Made by a program: the position numbers and the translations under genes. From NCBI GenBank assembly GCA_036620675.1, contig JAZHEE010000020.1: a DNA stretch of 64,000 nt. The stretch is one strand, 5' to 3'. The stretch comes from Jejubacter sp036620675 (lineage in GTDB: Bacteria > Pseudomonadota > Gammaproteobacteria > Enterobacterales > Enterobacteriaceae). Under the pieces are notes generated by a model. It worked only from the letters and a program-made list of their open reading frames with translations, ran no database searches and was not told the DNA's origin. Below, piece after piece: positions 27,984 through 36,904 of the stretch. Each line of letters begins with the position of its first letter. Position 1 is the stretch's first letter.

Positions 27984-29167
27984 TGCGGGATGTGGTGATT
28001 GTTAATGCCCTGCGAACGCCCATCGGCAGCTTTCATGGCGCGCTTTCTTCGCTGAACGTCGTCGATCTGGGTAGCGCGCTGGTGAAGGCATTAATAGAAA
28101 ACAGCGGCGTACCGCCAGAACAGGTAGATGAGCTGATCTTCGGGCAGGTACTCAGCGCCGGTTGCGGCCAGAACCCGGCGCGCCAGACGGCGGCGCGCGC
28201 TGGTCTGCCGTGGAGCGTTCCCGCCGTCACTATTAATCAGGTATGCGGATCGGGACTGAAGGCGGTATTGCAGGGGGCGCAGGCGATCCGCAGCGGCGAC
28301 GCGGAGGTTGTTATCGCCGGTGGGCAGGAGAGCATGAGCCAGGCGCCCTATGTGCTGGCCGGCGCCCGCTCCGGACTGCGGCTGGGTCATGGCAATATGG
28401 TGGATACTCTGATCCACGACGGTCTGTGGGACGCCTTCAATGACTATCATATGGGGATAACCGCAGAAAACCTGGCGCAGCGCTATGCCATTGACCGGCA
28501 GAGCCAGGACGATTTTGCCCTGCGTTCCCAGCGGCGTGCGGTCGCGGCGCAGGCCGCCGGTCGTTTTAACGATGAAATCGTGGCGCTAGCGGTTCCACAG
28601 GGTAAAAAGGAGGCCGCCATAGTGAGCCAGGATGAACAGCCCAGGCCGGACAGCACCGCCGAACGCCTGGCGGCTTTACGCCCGGCCTTCCTGCACGAAG
28701 GGGGCACGGTAACCGCGGGTAATGCTTCCTCCCTGAACGATGGCGCGGCGGCGGTTTTGCTGATGAGCGCGGAGCGGGTGGCGGCGCTGGGCCTGCCGGT
28801 GATGGGGCGTATTGCGGCTGGCGCCCTGGCGGGCGTAGACCCGGCGGTGATGGGCATTGGCCCGGTATTGGCCAGCCGCCGCTGTCTGGCCCGGGCCGGA
28901 TGGACGCTGGATAGCGTCGATTTGATTGAGGCCAACGAAGCCTTTGCGGCTCAGGCGCTGGCGGTGGGGCGAGAGATGGGCTGGGACGATGAGAGGGTCA
29001 ACGTGAACGGCGGTGCGATCGCGCTGGGGCACCCGATCGGCGCTTCCGGATGCCGAATTCTGGTGACTCTGCTGCATGAAATGCGGCGCCGGGGTGCGGC
29101 CCGGGGGCTGGCGACGCTTTGCGTCGGTGGCGGGCAGGGCGTGGCGCTGGCGATTGAACGTGGCTAA
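27983..29167 (+). CDS. Acetyl-CoA C-acetyltransferase (thiolase)
   Basis: A 394-residue biosynthetic/degradative thiolase that splits acetoacetyl-CoA into two acetyl-CoA. Catalytic Cys in INQVCGSGLKAV (near 88), His in NGGAIALGHPIGASG (near 350) and Cys in LCVGGGQGVAL (near 380) are all present. It resembles AtoB/PhaA. It completes the route from 3-hydroxybutyrate to acetyl-CoA with its neighbours. Confidence 0.92.
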   Translation: MRDVVIVNALRTPIGSFHGALSSLNVVDLGSALVKALIENSGVPPEQVDELIFGQVLSAGCGQNPARQTAARAGLPWSVPAVTINQVCGSGLKAVLQGAQAIRSGDAEVVIAGGQESMSQAPYVLAGARSGLRLGHGNMVDTLIHDGLWDAFNDYHMGITAENLAQRYAIDRQSQDDFALRSQRRAVAAQAAGRFNDEIVALAVPQGKKEAAIVSQDEQPRPDSTAERLAALRPAFLHEGGTVTAGNASSLNDGAAAVLLMSAERVAALGLPVMGRIAAGALAGVDPAVMGIGPVLASRRCLARAGWTLDSVDLIEANEAFAAQALAVGREMGWDDERVNVNGGAIALGHPIGASGCRILVTLLHEMRRRGAARGLATLCVGGGQGVALAIERG

Positions 29168-29184
29168 CGACGAAGGAGTCTGCG

Positions 29185-29955
29185 ATGAATCTGGAAGGTA
29201 AAACGGCGCTGGTGACCGGTTCGACCAGCGGAATAGGTCTGGGGCTGGCGGAAAGCCTGGCCCGGGCGGGTGCTCAGGTGCTGCTGAACGGTTTTGGCGA
29301 TGTGGCCGCCGCCCGGGCGCGGGTGGCGGGGCTGGGGAAACAGCCCGGGTATCACCCGGCGGATATGAGCGACGTGGCGCAAATCGAGGCGATGATGGCC
29401 TGGGCCGCCAGGGAGTATGGCGGCGTGGATATTCTGGTCAACAACGCCGGTATCCAGCATCAGGCGCCGGTAGAGCATTTCCCGGTAGAAAAGTGGGACG
29501 CGATACTGGCTATCAACCTGAGCGCGGCATTTCATACTACCCGACTGGCGTTACCGGAGATGCGCGCCCGCAACTGGGGGCGTATCATTAACATCGCTTC
29601 GGCGCACGGTCTGGTGGGCTCCCGGGAAAAATCGGCCTATGTGGCGGCCAAACATGGCCTGCTGGGGTTGACCAAAGTCACCGCGCTGGAAACGGCCCGC
29701 ACCGCTATCACCTGCAATGCGCTGTGCCCGGGCTGGGTGCTGACGCCGTTAGTTCAGAAGCAAATCGATAAGCGTATTGAGGAAGGCGCGACTCCCGCGC
29801 AGGCAAGAGAAGCGCTGCTGGCGGAAAAACACCCCTCCGGCGAATTTGTGACGCCGGAACAATTAGGTGAGCTGGCGCTCTTTTTATGTAGCGACGCCGC
29901 TATTCAGGTTCGCGGCGCGGCCTGGAATATGGATGGCGGCTGGGTGGCGCAGTAA
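29185..29955 (+). CDS. 3-hydroxybutyrate dehydrogenase
   Basis: A 256-residue NAD-dependent short-chain dehydrogenase. It has the nucleotide motif TGSTSGIGLGLA, NNAG, the catalytic Ser in NIASAHGLVGS and YVAAKHG (Tyr/Lys). LNGFGD after beta-strand 2 and HQAPVEHFP are typical of D-3-hydroxybutyrate dehydrogenases, as is the operon context with scoAB and thiolase. Its product, acetoacetate, feeds ScoAB. Confidence 0.9.
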   Translation: MNLEGKTALVTGSTSGIGLGLAESLARAGAQVLLNGFGDVAAARARVAGLGKQPGYHPADMSDVAQIEAMMAWAAREYGGVDILVNNAGIQHQAPVEHFPVEKWDAILAINLSAAFHTTRLALPEMRARNWGRIINIASAHGLVGSREKSAYVAAKHGLLGLTKVTALETARTAITCNALCPGWVLTPLVQKQIDKRIEEGATPAQAREALLAEKHPSGEFVTPEQLGELALFLCSDAAIQVRGAAWNMDGGWVAQ

Positions 29956-29971
29956 AAATGAGGGCGCGATA

Positions 29972-30424
29972 TTAAAGCGTTCGAATCAGCCGGGCCGGGT
30001 TCCCCGCATAAATTCCCTTACGGGTAATGGGTTTGACCACCACGCTGCCAGCTCCGATCGTTGCGCCGTTGCAAATGGTGTCGGTCAGAATGGTGGCGCC
30101 GCTGCCCACGGTAACGTTATCGCCCAGGGTAATTGTTATCCAGCGTGTCGGATCAGGTTCTGGCGCGCCTTCCTTGAATAAATCGTTGGCAAAAGTTACC
30201 CCATGGCCAATAAAGCAGTTTTCGCCAGTAGTGACGCCTTCGCAGAGAAAAGAGTGGGATTGTACCCGGCTGCCTTTGCCGATGCGGCAGCCGCGCTGAA
30301 TTTCCACAAAAGGGCCGATAAAGACATCGTCCTGAAGTTCGCACTCATAGAGATTCACCGGCTCCACCACCGTTACGTTATGGCCGGCGCTGACGTCGCG
30401 CATGCCGCTCTGCATTATTCTCAT
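29972..30424 (-). CDS. Hexapeptide-repeat acyltransferase
   Basis: A 150-residue left-handed beta-helix protein with repeated hexapeptides (VFIGPF, VEIQRG, CRIGKG, VTVGSGA, ATIGAG), resembling WbbJ/QdtC-type sugar N- or O-acetyltransferases. The last turns end NPARLIRTL. A strong Shine-Dalgarno GAGGAGG sets the start at MRIMQSGM; the frame is open 29 codons upstream. It is convergent with the dehydrogenase gene and divergent from fsa. No glycan genes are nearby, so its acceptor is unknown. Confidence 0.82.
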   Translation of the reverse strand: MRIMQSGMRDVSAGHNVTVVEPVNLYECELQDDVFIGPFVEIQRGCRIGKGSRVQSHSFLCEGVTTGENCFIGHGVTFANDLFKEGAPEPDPTRWITITLGDNVTVGSGATILTDTICNGATIGAGSVVVKPITRKGIYAGNPARLIRTL

Positions 30425-30578
30425 GGAATTCCTCCTCTGATGTCGCCGTTCTGATGATGACCTGGCACAGCAGATAAACGCGCCTCTGTTCCCGGTTGGG
30501 TTAAACGGCACGATTCTCCCGGGTTCTCTATACTGAACAACGATTGATCTTTATCACATTTTCAAGCAGGAGTGGACA

Positions 30579-31241
30579 ATGGAGCTTTATCTCGATACTG
30601 CCGATGCCGCAGCCGTGGCGCGCCTGGCGCGCTGTTTTCCCGTTGCGGGGGTGACCACCAATCCCAGTATTGTGGCCGCGACGGGCCGCCCGCTGGCGCA
30701 GACGTTAACCGAACTTCGCGAAGCGCTGGGCAGTGAAGGGCGGCTGTTCGCCCAGGTTCTGGCTTCTGATGCGGAAGGTATGGTTTCCCAGGCAAGGCAG
30801 CTGAGAGCGCTGATCCCCGATCTGGTAGTAAAAATCCCTGCGATACCGGAAGGTCTGGCGGCAATCCGCCTGCTGAAACAGGAGAAGATCTCCACGCTAG
30901 GAACCGCGGTCTACGGCGCGGGGCAGGGGTTATTCGCTGCGCTGGCGGGAGCCGAATATATCTCTCCTTATGTTAACCGGATGGATGCCCAGGGCGGAGA
31001 CGGTGTACAGACAACGCGCGATCTCCAGCAGTTGCTTACCCAACATGCTCCTTATGCCCGGGTGCTGGCCGCCAGCTTTAAGAGCGCCCGCCAGGCGCTT
31101 TCCTGCCTGCTGGCGGGCTGTGAGGCGATTACGCTGCCGGTAGAGGTGGCTCAACAGTTCATTCAGGCGCCGGCGGTTGAAGCGGCGGTTGAGCGCTTTG
31201 AACAGGACTGGCAGGGGGCCTTTGGCTCTCGCTTTCTGTAA
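30579..31241 (+). CDS. fsa: Fructose-6-phosphate aldolase
   Basis: A 220-residue class I aldolase of the transaldolase family that reversibly cleaves fructose 6-phosphate to dihydroxyacetone and glyceraldehyde 3-phosphate. The Schiff-base Lys85 is in DLVVKIP, GVTTNPS is near residue 24, and TLGTAVYGAGQG, YVNRMDAQGGDG and LAASFKSARQAL match FsaA. It is monocistronic between a divergent acyltransferase and a convergent oxidoreductase. Confidence 0.93.
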   Translation: MELYLDTADAAAVARLARCFPVAGVTTNPSIVAATGRPLAQTLTELREALGSEGRLFAQVLASDAEGMVSQARQLRALIPDLVVKIPAIPEGLAAIRLLKQEKISTLGTAVYGAGQGLFAALAGAEYISPYVNRMDAQGGDGVQTTRDLQQLLTQHAPYARVLAASFKSARQALSCLLAGCEAITLPVEVAQQFIQAPAVEAAVERFEQDWQGAFGSRFL

Positions 31242-31256
31242 CCTGTCCCACAGAGC

Positions 31257-32288
31257 TTAACGCTCTTCGTTAAAGACGATGCCCAACTGGCGGCGAACCT
31301 CGTCCATAGCCTCAAGCGTGGCCAGAGAAACTGAAAGCGGGCGGATTGGGGAATCCGCCAGCCCCTGGCCCAGACACCAGGCGAAGTGTTCCGCTTCGTA
31401 AAACAGCTGCTGGTAGCGGCTGGCAGGCTCTTCCCAGGTGAGGCTCTTGTTGCCCTGGCTGGCATGCAGGGTGAAGTTGCCCGGCGCATAAAACTGGCCG
31501 TCCAGCGTCCGGGTGGCATCACGTCCGGCAATTATGGCGCCGCCCGGCGTATTACTGAACAGCGTGGTGTTTAGTACCGACTGCATACCTCTGCCATGCA
31601 CCATCAACATTGATGTCTGTCCGTTTACCCCGCCTGGCACCGACTGGCCACGAGCGATAATCTCCTGTGGTTTGCCGCCTACCATCAGACTAAAGGCGAC
31701 CAGATAGCTGCCAAGATCGAGCATTGGCCCGCCCGCCAGATCGGCGTTAAAAATGCGGTGCCCGGCGGTAAAAAATTCGCCATGATCGGCAATCAGGGTA
31801 TGAATATCGCCCAGTGCGCCATCTTCCAGCAGCTGGCGCAGCACGTCGTACTTTGGCAGGAAATCGCACCACATAGCCTCCATACACAGCAGGCCGCGGG
31901 CGCGGGCTTCCGCCTGTAGCGTCGCGCCTTCCCGGGCGTTCAGCGCCAGCGGTTTTTCGACCAGCACGTGTTTCCCGGCCTGCAGGCAGCGCATGGCGTC
32001 CGGAAAGTGTCGGTTGTGGGGCGTGGCGATATACACGGCATCCAGTTCGTTATGGGCCAGCATCGCATCGGCGTCGTCAAACGCGTGGGGAATTCGCCAC
32101 TGGCACGCAAAAGCTTCGGCTTTTTCCCGACTGCGGGCAGTTACTGCGGTTAACTGCTGGCGGCTGTTCTCGTGCAGCGACTGAACGAAACGTTCGGCAA
32201 TCCAACCCGGGCCAATAATGCCCCAGCGTAGCTCGGGAATGGCCTGTGGAGCCGGGTGCCGCGGTGTGGGTAGAGAGGAGGGAAACAT
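31257..32288 (-). CDS. Gfo/Idh/MocA-family oxidoreductase
   Basis: A 343-residue NAD(P)-dependent dehydrogenase. The Rossmann motif GIIGPGWIAERF lies near residue 23, the family EKP motif is in VLVEKPLAL near 110, and GGPMLDLGSYLV is in the C-terminal domain. AGGAG sets the start. Family members act on sugars, inositols or bile pigments; the substrate is not predictable here. It is tail-to-tail with fsa. Confidence 0.82.
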   Translation of the reverse strand: MFPSSLPTPRHPAPQAIPELRWGIIGPGWIAERFVQSLHENSRQQLTAVTARSREKAEAFACQWRIPHAFDDADAMLAHNELDAVYIATPHNRHFPDAMRCLQAGKHVLVEKPLALNAREGATLQAEARARGLLCMEAMWCDFLPKYDVLRQLLEDGALGDIHTLIADHGEFFTAGHRIFNADLAGGPMLDLGSYLVAFSLMVGGKPQEIIARGQSVPGGVNGQTSMLMVHGRGMQSVLNTTLFSNTPGGAIIAGRDATRTLDGQFYAPGNFTLHASQGNKSLTWEEPASRYQQLFYEAEHFAWCLGQGLADSPIRPLSVSLATLEAMDEVRRQLGIVFNEER

Positions 32289-32410
32289 AGCAGCTCCTGA
32301 TTATTCTGTTGTGGGTTCCGAGAGCTGACTATAGATAAGCGTTCCCGCTTTTGGGGATGGGCCTGATGATGGAAAACCCTCAGCCCGGCAGGTGCCGGGC
32401 CGAAGGAAGG

Positions 32411-33721
32411 TTAGCGTTCCGGCATCTGCTCCGGTAGCTTGAGTTTAGCCCGCTGTTTCGCGACCTCATCAGCGCTGACCGGCGTTGCCGCATTGCCCCA
32501 GGCGTTGCGGATATAGGTTGCGACGGCGGCCACCTGTTGGTCGGAAAGTTTCCAGGCGAAGCTGGGCATTGCGCCGCTGGTCGGGTTGCCCTGAGTAACG
32601 GCGCCGCGTCCTCCCTGCAGAATGGTGGTGATAATCGAAGTCGCATCGTCTGCCTGCAGGCCTGGGTTATTGGCCAGGCCTGCGGCCAGGTTGGCGATGC
32701 CCTTACCGTTGCTGTTATGGCAGGCGGTACAGTTCACCGAATAGATGTTTTCCCCGCTTTTCATCTGTGGATGACTGGCGGCCAGCGGCTGCGGCGGCTG
32801 TTTATCACCGCCCGGCAGCGACTTCAGATAGCTGGCGATGGCCTGCAGATCGTCGTCGCTCAGATGCTGGGTTGAATTGGTGACTGCTTCCGCCATCGGG
32901 CCGGAGGCTACCGCGACATGATTGCTGCCCAGTTTCAGGTACTGCACGATCTGCTCTTCGCTCCACTGGCCAATGCCGGTATGAGGATCGCTTGTGATAT
33001 CCGGAGCGTGCCAGTCGCCCAGATTGCTACCCTGCAGATAGGCGCGGGTATCGCCGCCCAGCAGGTTTTTAGCGGTGTGGCAGGCGGCGCAATGCTCCAG
33101 CCCCTGAACCAAATATGCTCCGCGGTTCCAGGCATCGGACTGGCTGGGGTCCGGCGTAAAGCCGGAATTATCGAAAAACAGCAGGTTCCAGCCCATCATC
33201 GCCAGCCGGATGTTATAGGGGAACGGCAGTTGGGTTTCAGGAACTTTGCTGCGCACCGGCTTTACCGACCGCATATACATCCAGAGGTCGTGCATGTCCT
33301 TGTCGCTGACCTTCACATAGGCGTTATAAGGCATTGCCGGGTAGAGGTTTTCCCCCTCTTTTCCTTTGCCGTGTCGCACCGCGCGGTAAAAATCGCGCTC
33401 CGTCCAGTTGCCGATGCCGGTTTCGGCATCCGGCGTGATGTTGCTGGCGAAGATATCGCCAAATGGGGTGCTGATGGCATAGCCCCCGGAAAAGGGCTGC
33501 TTACTGCCTGGCGCTGTATGGCAGGCCACGCAGTCTCCGGCAATGGCAATGTATTTGCCGCGCGCGACCGCAGCGGCATCCCGTTGACTGAGCGGCTGCT
33601 TCATCTGAATTTGATTATCGGCCACCTCATCCGCCGAGGCGTCGCCGTTGCGCCACAGAAGAACTGCCGCGACTGCGGCGGCAATAACGGCAAGGCTGCC
33701 GATGATTTTTATTTTTTTCAT
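32411..33721 (-). CDS. Tri-haem cytochrome c subunit of a membrane dehydrogenase
   Basis: A 436-residue protein with an N-terminal signal/anchor (IIGSLAVIAAAVAAVLL) and three CxxCH haem sites in CVACH, CAACH and CTACH, each with downstream Met-containing segments. This is the layout of the cytochrome subunit of gluconate 2-dehydrogenase, sorbitol and alcohol dehydrogenases, which passes electrons to ubiquinone. It starts one base after the stop of the flavoprotein gene. Confidence 0.9.
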   Translation of the reverse strand: MKKIKIIGSLAVIAAAVAAVLLWRNGDASADEVADNQIQMKQPLSQRDAAAVARGKYIAIAGDCVACHTAPGSKQPFSGGYAISTPFGDIFASNITPDAETGIGNWTERDFYRAVRHGKGKEGENLYPAMPYNAYVKVSDKDMHDLWMYMRSVKPVRSKVPETQLPFPYNIRLAMMGWNLLFFDNSGFTPDPSQSDAWNRGAYLVQGLEHCAACHTAKNLLGGDTRAYLQGSNLGDWHAPDITSDPHTGIGQWSEEQIVQYLKLGSNHVAVASGPMAEAVTNSTQHLSDDDLQAIASYLKSLPGGDKQPPQPLAASHPQMKSGENIYSVNCTACHNSNGKGIANLAAGLANNPGLQADDATSIITTILQGGRGAVTQGNPTSGAMPSFAWKLSDQQVAAVATYIRNAWGNAATPVSADEVAKQRAKLKLPEQMPER

Positions 33722-33722
33722 A

Positions 33723-35495
33723 TCATACCTTTACCAGCGGTCCGGGGTTTTTCAGGTACTGTTCGATAATAGCCTTCGCCGTCCACAGGCTCAGGGCGCC
33801 GATGGTGCCAGTGGGGTTGTAGCCTGCGTTATTGGGGAAGGAAGAGGCGCCCAGAACAAACAGATTGTGCATATCCCAGCTCTGTTGATAGCGGTTAAGT
33901 ACGCTGGTTTTGGGATCGGTACCCATTACCGCGCCGCCGATGGTGTGATCGCTTGCCAGGTTATAGGGCGAATAGTGGCCGGAAGCAGAGTTAGTACCCA
34001 CGACGGTTTTCGCTCCCATCGCTTTTCCGATTGCGACGCTCTTCTCTTCGATAAACTTCGCCGAGCGGCGATCGTTTTCGTTGTAGTCGAAGGTCACGCG
34101 TAGCAGCGGCAGACCGTAATCGTCGGTATATTCCGGATCGAGGTCGAGGTAGTAATCTTCGTGGGAGTAGCTGGTTCCCTGACCAAAAATAAAGGTGGCG
34201 TTCTGGAAGGCGTGGGTATAGGCCTTTTTCCAGTCTTTACCCCAGCGCGGGGTACCGGGAGGCAGCAGATCGGCATTGCCGATGGGACGAGCACCGCGGG
34301 CCACCACCAGGATACCCGCGCCGCCGATAAAACCGAGTTCGCTGTGGTCGAAATTGTCGCCGTTAAAGTCGTCTATCTGCTGAGAAAGGGCGCCAGCGCC
34401 GATGAACTGATTGAGGTTTTCATCTTCGAAGAACAGGTTCGCGCCAGAGACGGTCTGGAAGCTATAGGCGCGCCCCACCACGCCGGTTTTGGTGATCGGG
34501 TTGTAGGGTTGACCGATTTTCGACAGCAGCAACAGACGCACGTTCTGCATCTGGAAGGCACTCAGCACCACGATATCCGCAGGCTGTTCCCATTCCTGAT
34601 TATTACGGTCGATATAGGTCACGCCGGTAGCGGTTTTACCATCGGCAGCTTTGTTGACGCGTACTACTGCAGATTCGGTCAGTACGGTGAAGTTTTCACG
34701 CTGCATCAGCGCCGGGATCACGCAGGCGTTAGGGCTGGATTTGGAAAAGTTGCCGCAGCCGTAGTAAAGGCAGTAACCGCAGTATGTACAGGGCCCCATG
34801 CGCACCCCCAGTGGGTTGACATAGGCGCGAGACGCCTGGCCTGCCGGAACCATAAACGGGTGATAGCCCATGGCTTTAGTGGCGTCGCGGAAGATATCGG
34901 TAAGGCGCATGCCTTCCAGCGGCGGCAGTGGATATTCGCTGCTGCGATTGCCTTCAAACGGATTGCCGTCGGGAATAGTTTCGCCGTTCAGGCGTCCGGC
35001 TTTACCGGAAACGCCGGCGATCTTCTCGAAGCGATCGTAAAACGGTTCCAGCTCATCGTATGTGACGCCCCAGTCCTGGAGGATCAGACCGTCGGTTATC
35101 TGTTTTTCGCCGTAGCGCTTTACGGTTTGGGTATAGGGTTCGAGATCGAATGGCGTAAAGCGCCAGGCCATACCCGCCCAGTGGGTACCGGAGCCGCCCA
35201 CGTTGTAACCCATTTCGTTCAGGTTCCAGTCGCGAGTCGGCAGCGCCTTCTGGTTGCTGTTATTACGAAAGGTGGAAGTTTCCACTGCGGGAGGCAGCAG
35301 CATACCGCGGCGGGTATCCCAGCGCAGCTCGTCGGTGTCGACGGAAGGGGGAAAGTCGGTGGCGGTTTCAAACCAGGGGCCGCGTTCGATGGCGACTACG
35401 TTCAGACCGGCGCGCGTCAGTTCTTCAGCGATGAGTGAACCACACCAGCCGAGACCAACGATCGCGACATCCGCTTTTGGGCGTACATTTTTCAT
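33723..35495 (-). CDS. GMC-family flavoprotein dehydrogenase (gluconate 2-dehydrogenase-like large subunit)
   Basis: A 590-residue FAD protein. The dinucleotide motif VAIVGLGWCGSLIAEEL is at residue 10, GSGTHWAGMAWRFTP near 100, a four-Cys cluster CTYCGYCLYYGCG near 235, and the GMC C-terminal motif GASSFPNNAGYNPTGTIGALS with the active-site Asn. It has no signal peptide and is expected to reach the periplasm with the Tat subunit encoded upstream. Substrates in the family are gluconate, 2-ketogluconate or sorbitol; sequence alone does not choose. Confidence 0.88.
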   Translation of the reverse strand: MKNVRPKADVAIVGLGWCGSLIAEELTRAGLNVVAIERGPWFETATDFPPSVDTDELRWDTRRGMLLPPAVETSTFRNNSNQKALPTRDWNLNEMGYNVGGSGTHWAGMAWRFTPFDLEPYTQTVKRYGEKQITDGLILQDWGVTYDELEPFYDRFEKIAGVSGKAGRLNGETIPDGNPFEGNRSSEYPLPPLEGMRLTDIFRDATKAMGYHPFMVPAGQASRAYVNPLGVRMGPCTYCGYCLYYGCGNFSKSSPNACVIPALMQRENFTVLTESAVVRVNKAADGKTATGVTYIDRNNQEWEQPADIVVLSAFQMQNVRLLLLSKIGQPYNPITKTGVVGRAYSFQTVSGANLFFEDENLNQFIGAGALSQQIDDFNGDNFDHSELGFIGGAGILVVARGARPIGNADLLPPGTPRWGKDWKKAYTHAFQNATFIFGQGTSYSHEDYYLDLDPEYTDDYGLPLLRVTFDYNENDRRSAKFIEEKSVAIGKAMGAKTVVGTNSASGHYSPYNLASDHTIGGAVMGTDPKTSVLNRYQQSWDMHNLFVLGASSFPNNAGYNPTGTIGALSLWTAKAIIEQYLKNPGPLVKV

Positions 35496-35525
35496 TCTTT
35501 TTACCGCATTAGTAGAGGGTATGGC

Positions 35526-36245
35526 TTACAGAGCGTTATCGATCAGGCTGGTGGGGATAATGTTCAGCTTTTGCCCCTTCTTACTGAGCAGATCGCGGAA
35601 GTCGTAGCGCGCTCCCGGAAAGCCTATCATTTTCCAACTGGCCATCCCTTTGTTGCCGCCGTAGATAGGGTCGGCAAGAAAACCTTCGCGCACGTTTTGT
35701 AGCAGCAGTTCGAACAGCGCTTTGGTGTCGACGTCGGGGCCGAGATCGATGTCATTCGCTTCCATGGCGTGCAGCACCTGTTCTTGCTGCTCTGTTGATA
35801 ACGCAACGAATGCTTTGCCAAAGCGCTTACGGGTGGCGGCATCCAGCGCTTTTAGCCCTTGTCGGTAACGTTCGGCGGGAGTCAGCGCCGACTGCGGCCC
35901 CTGTTCATGGGTACCTTTAATAAAGCGCCCGCGGCGGTATAACGTAGCCGCCCGACCATAGTCGCCAGCCAACTGGCGGTCGATAAAGGTGGCGCATCCC
36001 GCCTCTTTACCGCTGATGCTGAGTTCATCGGCAGGGATAAAGCGTTCGGCAATGGCGCCGACGGTGTCGAATTCATGCTGGGTTAAAAATTGCAGGCCGC
36101 CTTTGCGCGGCGGGGTCGGGGGCGTCTGGATCTTTCCAGGTTCCCAGGGCTGGCCACCGCTTACCTCCGCTGCTTTACCGGTTGCTGGCAACGTGGAGGC
36201 GACGCCGAGGACGGCGAGAGACGACAAAAACTCTCTACGTTTCAT
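35526..36245 (-). CDS. Gluconate 2-dehydrogenase subunit 3 family protein (Tat-exported)
   Basis: A 239-residue small subunit with a twin-arginine signal (MKRREFLSSLAVLGVAS). It has the subunit-3 fold segments VGAIAERFIPADELS and CATFIDRQLAGDYG. It is first gene in the order small subunit, flavoprotein, cytochrome c. The Tat signal probably carries the folded FAD subunit across the membrane as a complex. Confidence 0.88.
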   Translation of the reverse strand: MKRREFLSSLAVLGVASTLPATGKAAEVSGGQPWEPGKIQTPPTPPRKGGLQFLTQHEFDTVGAIAERFIPADELSISGKEAGCATFIDRQLAGDYGRAATLYRRGRFIKGTHEQGPQSALTPAERYRQGLKALDAATRKRFGKAFVALSTEQQEQVLHAMEANDIDLGPDVDTKALFELLLQNVREGFLADPIYGGNKGMASWKMIGFPGARYDFRDLLSKKGQKLNIIPTSLIDNAL

Positions 36246-36904
36246 CTGGTTTTTCCTTGCTCATCATTATTGCTGGTGCGGCTTACCACGGTGCGGCCAT
36301 AAAATGAACGTTGCCTTTAGGGTTTACCCGGCAATTCGTCAGGAACGCGTTTAATAATGCATCAGGACTCTTTCTGGATGACAGATAAGGAAATTAGAGA
36401 ACCAACGGAATTAATAAAATAAGATGTTCGTGGTATCAATTTTCTTCCCTGATTTAACAACGCGGTAGCCATTTTAATCTGAATGGAATGTTAACGAGAT
36501 TGTTACTTACTGGATACATTTGCTTTGATGGTTTTCCATCAGAGCGCATAGCAATGTATAAAATTTGAACGGTTTAAGATGTGATGGCCATCTTTGCTCT
36601 TAAGTTATAGGGGATGAGTGGCGTCGGTAATAAAATTAACCCAATGAAATATAGGTTTTTTGGCATTTAATTTAGAAGTTTAATGAAGCAGTGATGTCAT
36701 AAAAAGTTACAAATTTCAGCCTATAAAATAATAATAGCCATGGTTCTGTTTAAGATATTGGGAATAATCAAATAGTTTATTACTTGAAGGGATAAACTTT
36801 TTGTGCGTTATAAAAATAGAAGTGACTGAGAGTAAAAGTAGAGGATTGCGAAACTCCTGCAGATTATTACATGATGGAGAGATTCATCTTTACTGACTCT
36901 CATT
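36246..36904. other. Long AT-rich intergenic region, no gene seen
   Basis: About 660 bases between the dehydrogenase operon and a divergent LacI gene are clearly richer in A and T than the surroundings and hold no convincing frame. GATGGTTTTCCATC near 36526 is a small inverted repeat. The region probably contains both promoters and may bind H-NS or the LacI protein. Confidence 0.5.

Noticed and set aside
34161..35438. 425-codon frame opposite the GMC dehydrogenase
   Set aside because: Antisense of a clearly coding gene with catalytic motifs on the minus strand.
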